NCBI RefSeq assembly: GCF_031846185.1
Contig: NZ_JAVRIF010000013.1
Coordinates: 6,568 to 70,567 of the forward strand
Direction: 5' to 3'
DNA: 64,000 nt
From: Thalassotalea_H castellviae
GTDB lineage: Bacteria > Pseudomonadota > Gammaproteobacteria > Enterobacterales > Alteromonadaceae
Position numbers and translations under genes: made by a program. Shown here piece after piece: positions 26,710-34,868 of the stretch. The notes beneath the pieces are model-generated. The model was not told the origin of the DNA. It ran no database searches and saw nothing but the letters and a program-made list of their open reading frames with translations. Each line of letters starts with the position of its first letter. The first letter of the stretch is position 1.

Positions 26710-27384
26710 ATGACGACAAAATACAAAATAAACGAATTATTTGAAACAATTCAAGGTGAGGGGGCTTTTACTGGTCAACCCTCTATTTTCTTACGTTTAC
26801 AAGGTTGTCCTGTTGGCTGCTCTTGGTGTGATACCAAACATACTTGGGAAATTAATTTATCAGATGAAGTAGATCAACAAGTGATGATCAATAAAACGGC
26901 GGAGTCTGATCATTGGGCGGCATTAACAAGCGAAGATATCTTGGCAATTTTTAATCGTCAAGGTTTTCAAGCAAAACATATTGTCATTACCGGCGGTGAG
27001 CCATGTATGGTGGATTTAACACCACTGTGCACTGTCTTTGAAGCGCAAGGTTACAGTTGCCAGATTGAAACCTCAGGTACCTTTGAAATACAAACCACAG
27101 AAAATTGTTGGGTGACGGTGTCGCCAAAAGTCAATATGAAAGGCGGTTATAAAATATTGACTTCGGCGATGCAAAGAGCCAATGAGATCAAACATCCTGT
27201 CGCTACCGAGCAGCATATTGATGATTTAAAAGCATTATTAGTTGATCATGCGGTGACCGCAAAGCCAATATATTTACAACCTATTAGTCAAAAAGAACGA
27301 GCAACACAATTAGCTATTAAAACTTGCATTGAAAATAATTGGCGCTTATCTATTCAAGTACATAAATACATTGGTATTGAGTAA
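26710..27384 (+). CDS. queE: 7-carboxy-7-deazaguanine synthase (radical SAM)
   Basis: QueE converts 6-carboxytetrahydropterin to 7-carboxy-7-deazaguanine. The 224-residue protein carries the radical SAM cluster motif CPVGCSWCD, the short loop form seen in gammaproteobacterial QueE. Upstream is LFETIQGEGAFTGQPSIF and downstream is VITGGEPCM. It is divergent from queC. queD is not in the window. Confidence 0.95.
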   Translation: MTTKYKINELFETIQGEGAFTGQPSIFLRLQGCPVGCSWCDTKHTWEINLSDEVDQQVMINKTAESDHWAALTSEDILAIFNRQGFQAKHIVITGGEPCMVDLTPLCTVFEAQGYSCQIETSGTFEIQTTENCWVTVSPKVNMKGGYKILTSAMQRANEIKHPVATEQHIDDLKALLVDHAVTAKPIYLQPISQKERATQLAIKTCIENNWRLSIQVHKYIGIE

Positions 27385-27429
27385 ATTTTTTAACGATCAC
27401 AATAATGGTTATTGAATCGGATTAATGGT

Positions 27430-29619
27430 TTAAGTTTTCACTAATGGTAAAGTGATCGTTATCGTGACACCTTTTGGGTTGTGATGATTATTAGCCTTTA
27501 TTTCACCTTGGTGAAACTGACAAATCAACCTTGCGATATAAAGTCCTAAACCTAAGTGTGGTCTTTTATTTTCTTCACTTAATTCATCAAGATCTTGATG
27601 GTTGTCCCTGATTGATATCATCGAGTCAAATAACCTTTCTGTCATTTCTTCAGGCAAGTAACGGCCATTATTACTAATATGTAAAATTAAAACATTCGAT
27701 TTATCTTCTACCGCTAAGGTTATTTTTTTATCTTCACTAAATTCAACGGCATTACCAATTACTTTATCAAGAAGCTGAGCAATGTGCTCTGGAGAGCCCA
27801 CCATCATAACGTTTTTATCGGGGAAGTTAGCTAGAAATTGATAGTTTTCATAAATTTGACGATAACCTTGTAAACAGCCGTTCAAAACCTGATAAAAATT
27901 AAACTTAGTTTTGTCGGTATTTTTTAACATTTGTTCTAATCGGGTTGCTTCACTCATATTGGTTAAAATTAAATTGAGTCGATTTAGTCCTTGTTGTGCT
28001 CGCTCAATATAAGCATTTGAATGAGAAGATTGTTGTTTTTGCAAGGTTAAATTTTCTAATGATGTTCTAACCACAGCAATCGGTGTTCTTAACTCATGAG
28101 AAAGCCGAGAAGACATGTTCTCCAGATAATGGTTATATTGACTTAATCGACTTACCGCGGTGGCAAAACTTCGTGATAGATCACCAATTTCATCGTTATT
28201 CGTTGATGCGATCATCACTTCATTAATTCTGCCGTGTTCATCAATGGCTTGCTCAGCTTGATTACGTAAAGCTCTGATCCTATTCGAGATCCTAGTTGCG
28301 AAAAAAAAGAATGCCATAATACCAAAAAGCATGATGGCTAATATGCTGGTAAATAATTTTTCCAGTGCTTGGTTTCTGACCGTGCGAATACCATTATTGG
28401 TTTCTTCAACAATAACAGCACCATGGACTTTATTACCAAAATAAATTGGATACGCTGCGGTTAAAATAACGGCTTTATTATCGCTGGAAAGTCGCCATTG
28501 AGACTGCGGAATACCTTGTAAGGCGGATTCAATATGTTTACCTGTCAGGTTTTGGGCATCATAAAGTTGATCAATAAATGCTTTCGGTGGTTGGGTTAAT
28601 AATCGGTTAAATAATGGTTTCAATAAAGATTGTAACTCGGTACGCCAATCTTCTTGATTTTGATTAATTTTATTTTTTTGCCAAAGGCCATTGGCCTGTT
28701 GAATATCGCCTGCTTTGGCGAGTACGCGATGATGTTGGTCGACAACCCATACACTTGAATTGGTGTAACTCATGCCTTTAACAATACGTTCTATTTCTGG
28801 AGAGGGCACGAGTATTGTGCCTAACGAATCTTTATTGGCTGTATTCGCGCTGGCTATAATACTGTTTGTTTGTCCAAACCTCTCATCAACATCGTGAATA
28901 GCAAAGGCTAAATTATCACTAATATTTTTTAACGGGATCCGAAACTCAATATTATAACCTTGGGTCGTTTCAAGCCATTTTCCTTGGATAAACAGAGCCG
29001 GGGTTGGAGGAGTAAGATCGTCATTTTGTATTTGAAAGATATCTAACCATCCAGCTTGCTTATTTGCGACAAGATAGCGTTGAAATTTACCTTCAGGAGT
29101 TGTGAAAGCCAGCTCTAAACGGTCATTCAGATTAATACTGCGGGCGTTTTTATCACGGTAAATGACTTTATCATCGACAACGCTGACGAAAAAATACAAA
29201 TACTTATCATATTTGCCAACGGCTGCTGTGTAATTATTTGAGAGCTTTTCAAGCGGTAAAGTTGCTTTGGAATCGCTATTGGTCACTTGGTTATTAACAC
29301 CGTAATAATGCGATTTAGCGAGATAGTTTGGCCAATCTTGGTGACTGCCATCTAAATTTATTGGATGGTTCAGTTGATAACCATATAAATCTTTCCCTTT
29401 TTCGACACTTGGTAAAAAGCTCGCTTGGTTATTAAACAGATTGGGGCGCTCATGCAATGCCGTGGCAAGGGCGCGTGCAGTGCCAATAATGGTTTGCTCT
29501 TGACCAAACCTTAAATATTTTTCCATCTCCCACACATATTGATAGCCAAACCAAGGAATAACGACTAAAAAGGATGAAAGTAATAATAACTTACTGCGTA
29601 AACCAAACCTAAACTTCAT
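27430..29619 (-). CDS. pdsS: PdsS-like sensor histidine kinase of the proteobacterial dedicated sortase system
   Basis: This 729-residue inner-membrane kinase has a membrane helix near residues 10-27, a large periplasmic region to about 415, a second helix (FTSILAIMLFGIMAFFFFA), HAMP, HisKA with the phospho-acceptor in SRLSHELRTPIAVV, and an ATPase domain ending GLGLYIARLICQFHQGEI. Residues about 85-250 resemble a family 9 carbohydrate-binding/DOMON-like sandwich (DGSHQDWPNY, LYFFVSVVDDKVIY, GYNIEFRIPL). Size and plan match the histidine kinase of the marine Pds system. It overlaps the regulator gene by 4 bp. No sortase gene lies in the window. Confidence 0.75.
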   Translation of the reverse strand: MKFRFGLRSKLLLLSSFLVVIPWFGYQYVWEMEKYLRFGQEQTIIGTARALATALHERPNLFNNQASFLPSVEKGKDLYGYQLNHPINLDGSHQDWPNYLAKSHYYGVNNQVTNSDSKATLPLEKLSNNYTAAVGKYDKYLYFFVSVVDDKVIYRDKNARSINLNDRLELAFTTPEGKFQRYLVANKQAGWLDIFQIQNDDLTPPTPALFIQGKWLETTQGYNIEFRIPLKNISDNLAFAIHDVDERFGQTNSIIASANTANKDSLGTILVPSPEIERIVKGMSYTNSSVWVVDQHHRVLAKAGDIQQANGLWQKNKINQNQEDWRTELQSLLKPLFNRLLTQPPKAFIDQLYDAQNLTGKHIESALQGIPQSQWRLSSDNKAVILTAAYPIYFGNKVHGAVIVEETNNGIRTVRNQALEKLFTSILAIMLFGIMAFFFFATRISNRIRALRNQAEQAIDEHGRINEVMIASTNNDEIGDLSRSFATAVSRLSQYNHYLENMSSRLSHELRTPIAVVRTSLENLTLQKQQSSHSNAYIERAQQGLNRLNLILTNMSEATRLEQMLKNTDKTKFNFYQVLNGCLQGYRQIYENYQFLANFPDKNVMMVGSPEHIAQLLDKVIGNAVEFSEDKKITLAVEDKSNVLILHISNNGRYLPEEMTERLFDSMISIRDNHQDLDELSEENKRPHLGLGLYIARLICQFHQGEIKANNHHNPKGVTITITLPLVKT

Positions 29620-30347
29620 ACTTGAGAAGTTACCTTGTTATTGACACTTGTTGTGTTTCCTTGCTCCCATCGATAACCCATGCCATAAACCGTTTCAATA
29701 CAGTCAAAATCTTTGTCACGAAGATTAAATTTTTTCCTGATCCGTTTAATATGTGAGGTGATTGTACTGTCATCAACATAAATTTTAGAATCTTGCATCA
29801 GTTGTTGGCGGTTTTTAACATGACCAGGAGTTTTGGCTAAGGCATAAACCATCCAAAATTCTGTTATTGTTAAATCAATTAGCTTATCTTGCCATTTTAC
29901 CGTCATTCTTTGACTATCGATGGTTAAATCATTGACGGTGAGTAAATGATCTTGTTCAGTGGGTTTATTTAAAGCGTCTTCACGTCTAAATAACGCTGAA
30001 ATTCTTGCGGTTAAATGAGGTAAGCTAATATCTTTGGTTAAGTAGTCATCTGCGCCAATGCGCAAACCCGACACAGTATCGACATCATTGTCACGGGCGG
30101 TTAAAAAAATAATCGGTAAAGTCACCGATAAATTTCTTAACCATTGGCATAAAGTGAAGCCGCCATCATATTCTTGTTCTAGGCCAATATCTAAAATAAC
30201 TAAATGAGGTAACTTAATACTAAAGGCTTGTGTCGCTGAAGCTCTATTGGCATAAGTTTGAACTTGATAACCTTGTGCTCTAAGTACGTCAGCATAGTTT
30301 TCTCTAATCGCGGCTTCATCTTCGACGATAGCAATTCTTTTTGACAT
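29616..30347 (-). CDS. pdsR: PdsR-like DNA-binding response regulator
   Basis: This 243-residue OmpR-class regulator has a receiver domain (IVEDEAAIRENYADVL, phospho-acceptor Asp in LVILDIGLEQEYDGG, switch Lys in DDYLTKDISL). A winged-helix domain follows (TITEFWMVYALAKTPGHVKNR; GYRWEQG at the end). The extended loop after the acceptor Asp resembles the dedicated sortase system regulator. It is cotranscribed with pdsS (4-bp overlap) and divergent from pdsO. Direct repeats in the divergent gap are candidate binding sites. Confidence 0.78.
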   Translation of the reverse strand: MSKRIAIVEDEAAIRENYADVLRAQGYQVQTYANRASATQAFSIKLPHLVILDIGLEQEYDGGFTLCQWLRNLSVTLPIIFLTARDNDVDTVSGLRIGADDYLTKDISLPHLTARISALFRREDALNKPTEQDHLLTVNDLTIDSQRMTVKWQDKLIDLTITEFWMVYALAKTPGHVKNRQQLMQDSKIYVDDSTITSHIKRIRKKFNLRDKDFDCIETVYGMGYRWEQGNTTSVNNKVTSQV

Positions 30348-30455
30348 TTATATATCTTTACCTAAATCGACTTGACTCAAGTTATTTGAGACGTATCTGT
30401 TTTATTGACAACGTCACTATATAAAAATTTATCAATAAATTCCTGAATTTCGTCA

Positions 30456-30496
30456 CATTGCCATATTGTTGCCACATTTGTTTATTGCATTGCCAT
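30456..30496. promoter_or_regulatory. Direct repeats in the pdsR-pdsO divergent gap
   Basis: CATTGCCAT occurs at 30456-30464 and again at 30488-30496, each followed by ATATTGT or TATTGT. The 32-bp spacing is about three helical turns. OmpR-class regulators usually bind direct repeats, so this could be a PdsR operator. The assignment is inference. Confidence 0.3.
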
Positions 30497-30606
30497 TATT
30501 GTGACCTTTTAATGGCATTTTTACTTGGTTTAATACAGTCATCACAAAGAAGCGAAGACAACGCTTAAATTTTAACTTTAACTAACTAATCAATAACGGT
30601 GGCATT

Positions 30607-31419
30607 ATGAAAAATTCAACTTTAAATCAGGTGACGATAAAAAAAACTTGCTTAGCATGCTTTGTAGCAACCTCATTAATTTCAACACCCTTAATGGCAA
30701 ATGATGATGTAAAAACTAGTGAATTGACTAAAGCAGAGCAACATAAACAAAACGAAAATATTGGCTTTGGAAGTGGTCTTGTATTAGGGGCTGTAGTAGC
30801 AGGGCCAGTAGGGGCTTTTGTTTCAGGGATCCTAGGTGTGTTTACAGCAAAACATATCAATGTCAGTAATGATAAAGATGAGTTAGTAGTGCAACTTTCA
30901 AAAGAACAGAATAACCATCAACTTGCCCTAGCAAATTATCAGCGAAAAATGGAGCAGATTGAACAAGAATACCAAAATGAATTACTCGCATTACAAAACA
31001 GTCAACACAATACAACACAATTACAAGCTGAAAACTTATTAATGAGTTTACAATTTTCAACAGGGTCAAGTGATATTCAACCGCATTATCAAGGTCAAAT
31101 TGACTCGTTAGTGAGTTTACTCAAGCAAGCGCCTGAATTGATGATTGATTTATCAGGTTATACCGATTTACAAGGTAACGAAGCGCTTAACCATGCCTTA
31201 TCAATTGCTCGAGTCAATGCGGTTAAACATGCTTTAATAGATAAAGGAATAACAGCTGAACGCATCAACTTATTTGCTTATGGAGAAGAATCTCCGGTTG
31301 TCGCTAATAATCAGCAAGAAGTTAGTTTTTATGATCGACGCGTTGTCATCAAACTTAAAACTAGTCATGATTCAACAGAAGAGTCTTTAAAGCAGCAACA
31401 AATGGTGGGAAATTATTAA
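30607..31419 (+). CDS. pdsO: PdsO-like sortase-associated OmpA family protein
   Basis: This 270-residue protein has a signal peptide (cleavage near TPLMA, residue 31). A glycine-zipper membrane stretch follows (GFGSGLVLGAVVAGPVGAF), then a coiled coil (about 95-150) and an OmpA peptidoglycan-binding domain (LQFSTGSSDIQPHYQG; LSGYTDLQGNEALNHALSIARV; YDRRVVIKL). This order is typical of PdsO. In other genomes PdsO, PdsR and PdsS sit beside a class GN sortase and its target protein; neither follows here. A terminator lies 89 bp downstream. Confidence 0.75.
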   Translation: MKNSTLNQVTIKKTCLACFVATSLISTPLMANDDVKTSELTKAEQHKQNENIGFGSGLVLGAVVAGPVGAFVSGILGVFTAKHINVSNDKDELVVQLSKEQNNHQLALANYQRKMEQIEQEYQNELLALQNSQHNTTQLQAENLLMSLQFSTGSSDIQPHYQGQIDSLVSLLKQAPELMIDLSGYTDLQGNEALNHALSIARVNAVKHALIDKGITAERINLFAYGEESPVVANNQQEVSFYDRRVVIKLKTSHDSTEESLKQQQMVGNY

Positions 31420-31507
31420 CGCTAATTCGAAGAATCATAGTACTAGATAGCGGTGAAGTCACAAAGAAAACCAAGACGTTATTTTAATAGCCTATTACGT
31501 CAATATA

Positions 31508-31538
31508 GAGCGACTATTTTTCAATAGTGGCTCTTTTT
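31508..31538 (+). terminator. Terminator of pdsO
   Basis: GAGCGACTATT pairs with AATAGTGGCTC (one mismatch) around a TTTC loop, followed by TTTTT. Confidence 0.8.
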
Positions 31539-31675
31539 CTATGGTAAATAAATTATCTTGTATTCGACAAATTCTTTTTCATTTTGACAGTCATAACATC
31601 ATTATTAACGTGTATAAAAAAGCCATTAACGCTATAAATCATTTCTGAAAATTGAACGGACGTGCTGTCGGGAAA

Positions 31676-31691
31676 TTTTACATAAGTAAAA
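31676..31691. promoter_or_regulatory. Palindrome upstream of the sigma-54-type promoter
   Basis: TTTTAC-ATAA-GTAAAA is a perfect 6-bp inverted repeat about 80 bp upstream of the predicted transcription start of the PEP-CTERM gene. That is the usual distance of a sigma-54 activator (enhancer) site. Activator identity is unknown. Confidence 0.25.
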
Positions 31692-31743
31692 GCATAATAA
31701 TTCCGTCTTCTGTAACTTTATGATTCTTAGTGGATTACTGAGA

Positions 31744-31759
31744 TGGCATCTTTTATGCA
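31744..31759 (+). promoter_or_regulatory. Sigma-54-type -24/-12 promoter of the PEP-CTERM gene
   Basis: TGGCATCTTTTATGCA matches the consensus TGGCAC-N5-TTGCA in 14 of 16 positions or better, counting the free ones. The GG and GC doublets have the required spacing. Transcription would start near 31770, about 70 bases before the ATG. PEP-CTERM genes are known targets of RpoN with the PrsK/PrsR two-component system in several bacteria, which supports the reading. Confidence 0.6.
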
Positions 31760-31839
31760 CTTTAATATTTTTAACGTACTTTTAGCCATACATAAATACC
31801 TTTCATTTTTGATGAAAAGGGATTAGAAGGATAACTCAA

Positions 31840-32640
31840 ATGAAATACAAATTTCTGAAAGGCTTAGTTACTAGCTTTGCATTGGCCATTAGTTGTACAT
31901 CAAATGCAGCATTAATTTATGGTTCAGATCCCATAAGTGCAGGTACACCATTAACCGTGTTTGATACTAATACAGGCACAACTACCGTTTTAGGTTCGAG
32001 TCTTTGGAATTTAGGCTTAGCCTTTGATAATAGTAACTCACTTTTTGGGATAAATGGTACTACTGTCTATTCAGTTGACATTAATAATGGCTCAACCTCA
32101 CTTATCGGCAGTGGACTTTGGCAAGGGAGTTCAGAGTCAGCAACCTTTGATTTAAATAACAACTTGTTAAGCGCTACCAGTACTGGTTTATATAGTATCA
32201 ATACCTCTAATGCGGCGACAACTTATTTAGGAGCATTTGTAGGGCATAGCTCATACGATGGAATATCAGTTGCAACAACCAATGTAGAAACTATTTTAGG
32301 AACCTTTCTTGCGGGTACCATCTTTGCTGTTGACTCTGGTCAATTGTATGTTATTGATCCTAATACACTAGTTTCTACTTTTTTAATGTCTGCACCAGCA
32401 AGTGAAACGATCGCTTTTGATGCCAATGGGAATTTATATGCTAATGACTATACTAATGGTTATTACCTTTTAGATCTCGTCAATCAAAATCATACATTTC
32501 TAGGGGGAAGTGCACATTTTGGCTCTGCTGTATATGGCGCATACTCTCCTCAAACAGACGTTCCTGAACCCTCAACACTAGCTATTTTTGCTTTGGGCTT
32601 AATAGGGTTGGCTTTCCGTAAATTTAACCAAAAAGGTTAA
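31840..32640 (+). CDS. PEP-CTERM sorting-domain protein
   Basis: This 266-residue exported protein has a signal peptide (residues 1-24, ending SNAA) and no close functional family. The body has repeated short strands (LTVFDTNTGTTTVLG, VYSVDINNGSTSLIG, LYSINTSNAATTYLG), suggesting a beta-propeller-like domain. The C-terminus is VPEPSTLAIFALGLIGLAF, then Arg/Lys, the classic PEP-CTERM signal for exosortase processing (EpsH/XrtA type). Such proteins are usually extracellular matrix or floc components. The exosortase is not in the window. A GAAGGA site precedes the ATG. Confidence 0.9.
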   Translation: MKYKFLKGLVTSFALAISCTSNAALIYGSDPISAGTPLTVFDTNTGTTTVLGSSLWNLGLAFDNSNSLFGINGTTVYSVDINNGSTSLIGSGLWQGSSESATFDLNNNLLSATSTGLYSINTSNAATTYLGAFVGHSSYDGISVATTNVETILGTFLAGTIFAVDSGQLYVIDPNTLVSTFLMSAPASETIAFDANGNLYANDYTNGYYLLDLVNQNHTFLGGSAHFGSAVYGAYSPQTDVPEPSTLAIFALGLIGLAFRKFNQKG

Positions 32641-32658
32641 ATATTTACGTGGTAATGT

Positions 32659-32687
32659 AAAACACTGATCAATTAGATCAGTGTTTT
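32659..32687 (+). terminator. Terminator of the PEP-CTERM gene
   Basis: AAAACACTGATC and its complement flank AATTA; the stem is perfect over 12 bp and runs into TTTTTATTTTT. Confidence 0.92.
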
Positions 32688-32862
32688 TATTTTTAAAGAC
32701 AAACAACACCATATCTAACGTTGATGTTGAGCCGTTTTGGGCTGTTATTTTAAATTGTCTCCATCAGAATCAATCAACATTAGTCTGTTAAAGTTCTTTC
32801 ATCACTTTTGTTAATTAATTTTCTTGATAAATATAAAAATAAAAATAAATATTTTTACTGAA

Positions 32863-32896
32863 AAAATAAGCCGCTTTGCTATTTCAGCAAAACGGC
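32863..32896 (-). terminator. Terminator of uspE
   Basis: GCCGCTTTGCT at 32870-32880 pairs with AGCAAAACGGC at 32886-32896 with one mismatch. On the minus strand it is followed by TTATTTTTT. Confidence 0.85.
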
Positions 32897-32985
32897 CCTA
32901 GTAAATAAAACAAGCAATGTGTTACCTTGTTTGCGTATTAAACTTATTATTTAATACATTGATAAAATGGTCTTTAACATAAGCG

Positions 32986-33915
32986 TTAATTGGCAAGTGG
33001 TGAAACATATCCATCCGGTTTTAAGGCTAAAACATCACAGTTTAAATTATCAATTAAATGTTCAGCAGTATTCCCGATCAGGGCAGCGGATAATCCTGTT
33101 CGGCCAATAGTACCTAAGATCACTAATTCTGCATCTAATTCGTCTGCCAGCCTGACAATGATATCTTCTGGTAAACCTTCTTCCACATGGGTGTGCTCTT
33201 TACTGATTGCAAACTGTTGAGCATGCTCATCCATCGCTTCTATATGATGACTTAACATGGATTCGTTGTATTCGTTTGCATTAAATTCAGGGATCTCAAT
33301 TGCGATATTAACGGGAGTGCCAGGGAAAGAGTTGACCAAATGAACATTTGCCTTGATCAATTTTGATAGATTGATCGCTTCTTCTGTTATTTTTACATTT
33401 AAAGATTGATGCTCTGCTTCAGCACTGCCTACATTGAGTGCCGCGACAATATTGCCATTCATCGGCCATAAATGATCTTTCACTAATAAAACAGGACAGG
33501 GACATTTTCTTAAGATATGCCAATCAGTTGGCGTGAATATGACTGATTTTAATTTATCGTGCTGATGTGTCCCTTTAATGACTATGTCATAGCCATTATT
33601 TAATACTTCTTCAATAATGGGTTCAAAAGGTCTATTGTGCCAAATTACTTTAGTATCTATTGCAATATTATCGTGTGGTAAAACGTTAATTAACTCATTC
33701 AACCATTGAATACGATCATTAATTAACGAGTTGCGCATAGCTTCACGCTCATCGTTTGACAGCATGGTAGTCATCTCATAAGAAAAATCATATATCGAAA
33801 GGAAAGCTGTGATGGTGGCCTGAGTTTGTTTGGCTAATTCAATCGCTCTTTTTAAGGCTTTTTGATCTTCAGTGGTTGGATCTATGATTGCTAATATTTG
33901 ATGATACTTTTCCAT
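32986..33915 (-). CDS. uspE: Universal stress protein E (tandem Usp domains)
   Basis: UspE belongs to the universal stress protein family, linked to stress survival and motility or adhesion in E. coli. The frame could start seven codons earlier, but CTGGAG lies five bases before the ATG at 33915, giving 309 residues. Two Usp domains are visible: residues about 3-145 (QILAIIDPTTEDQKALKRAIELA) and 150-300 (GNIVAALNVGSAE; VILGTIGRTGLSAALIGNTAEHLI, the nucleotide-loop motif). The second domain keeps the G-x2-G-x9-G pattern. It lies beside fnr, as in E. coli. Confidence 0.9.
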   Translation of the reverse strand: MEKYHQILAIIDPTTEDQKALKRAIELAKQTQATITAFLSIYDFSYEMTTMLSNDEREAMRNSLINDRIQWLNELINVLPHDNIAIDTKVIWHNRPFEPIIEEVLNNGYDIVIKGTHQHDKLKSVIFTPTDWHILRKCPCPVLLVKDHLWPMNGNIVAALNVGSAEAEHQSLNVKITEEAINLSKLIKANVHLVNSFPGTPVNIAIEIPEFNANEYNESMLSHHIEAMDEHAQQFAISKEHTHVEEGLPEDIIVRLADELDAELVILGTIGRTGLSAALIGNTAEHLIDNLNCDVLALKPDGYVSPLAN

Positions 33916-33990
33916 ATTCGCTCCAGAATAACTCATGTTAATGATTTACTATCAGTATAGTTATATTCTTATATAACACATAGTTGAAGA

Positions 33991-34004
33991 TTGTTTTAAA
34001 TCAA
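33991..34004. promoter_or_regulatory. Possible FNR/CRP-family site upstream of uspE
   Basis: TTGTT-TTAA-ATCAA matches the FNR box TTGAT-N4-ATCAA in nine of ten fixed bases. It lies 76-89 bp upstream of the uspE start and between uspE and fnr. FNR control of uspE, or fnr autoregulation, would make sense; this is prediction only. Confidence 0.4.
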
Positions 34005-34104
34005 TAAATTGGTCGTATTGAAGGAAAAGTTAAGCAAGCAAATACTTTACAGATGTTTGAGAAATATTTACGCAAGGAAAAGTATGTGGGAGAGTGATCT
34101 GCTG

Positions 34105-34824
34105 CTATAGCGCAGCACAATCTTCAAGCTTATCGCTGTCTAAAATCGTAATAAGCTTGCCATCAACTTTAATTAAGTCATTTTTATTGAATCGATTCAA
34201 TAAGCGACTAATTGTTTCAACCGTTAAGCCGATATAATTGCCAATATCACTGCGAGTCATCGTCAACCTGAACTCAGTGGCTGATAATCCCCTAGCGTGA
34301 TAACGGGCGCTTAAGGCACATAAAAATGTAGCAAGACGCTGCTCAGCATTCTTACGGTTCAATAAAGTTAACATTTCTTGATCATTTTTAATTTCAGAGC
34401 TCATCATACGAAGGATTTGCTTTTTAAGCTTTGGCATATGATTAGATAAATTATCTAAGGTATTATAGGGGATTTCACAAACCATTGAAGTTTCTAATGC
34501 TTTTGCAAAGCTCGGATGTTCAGACTCTGCTATGGCATCAAACCCTAATAAATCTCCTGCTAAATGGAAGCCGGTAATTTGTTCTTCACCACTTTCGTTT
34601 ACCGTAAACGTTTTGAAAGTGCCAGAGCGTATAGCGTATAAGGACTGCATAGTTTGACCATCTTGAAAAAGCTGCTCACCTTTATGGATAGGGCGTTTCC
34701 GGTCAATGATTTCATCAAGGGTTTCTAACTCTTTTTCATCAAGAGAATACGGTAGACAAAGTTCACTGATGCTACAATTTTGGCAATGAATATGTTGTTG
34801 TGATGCGCTTTGATTCTTGTACAT
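34105..34824 (-). CDS. fnr: FNR-type oxygen-sensing transcriptional regulator
   Basis: FNR switches gene expression under low oxygen through an oxygen-labile [4Fe-4S] cluster. This 239-residue protein has cluster ligands Cys14, Cys17 and Cys23 (HCQNCSISELC) and the fourth in ETSMVCEIPY, with E. coli-like spacing. The cNMP-like sensor region contains YAIRSGTFKTF. The helix-turn-helix TVETISRLLNRF has the Glu and Ser-Arg that read TTGAT. In Shewanella relatives this is called EtrA. The membrane-protein gene lies 44 bp upstream in the same direction. Confidence 0.95.
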   Translation of the reverse strand: MYKNQSASQQHIHCQNCSISELCLPYSLDEKELETLDEIIDRKRPIHKGEQLFQDGQTMQSLYAIRSGTFKTFTVNESGEEQITGFHLAGDLLGFDAIAESEHPSFAKALETSMVCEIPYNTLDNLSNHMPKLKKQILRMMSSEIKNDQEMLTLLNRKNAEQRLATFLCALSARYHARGLSATEFRLTMTRSDIGNYIGLTVETISRLLNRFNKNDLIKVDGKLITILDSDKLEDCAAL

Positions 34825-34868
34825 ATTTTCCTTAACATCTAAGTTAATTATCCACTTCGAGTATGGTA

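Larger units (their letters stand above)
31420..31839. other. 420-bp region between pdsO and the PEP-CTERM gene
   Basis: It holds the pdsO terminator (31508-31538), a palindrome TTTTAC-ATAA-GTAAAA (31676-31691) and a sigma-54-type promoter (31744-31759). There is no coding frame with a supported start. A sortase or sortase target gene would be expected here in a complete Pds locus and is not present. Confidence 0.6.
32641..32985. other. 345-bp gap between convergent PEP-CTERM and uspE genes
   Basis: It contains one terminator for each gene (listed separately) and AT-rich sequence between them. I see nothing else in it. Confidence 0.6.
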
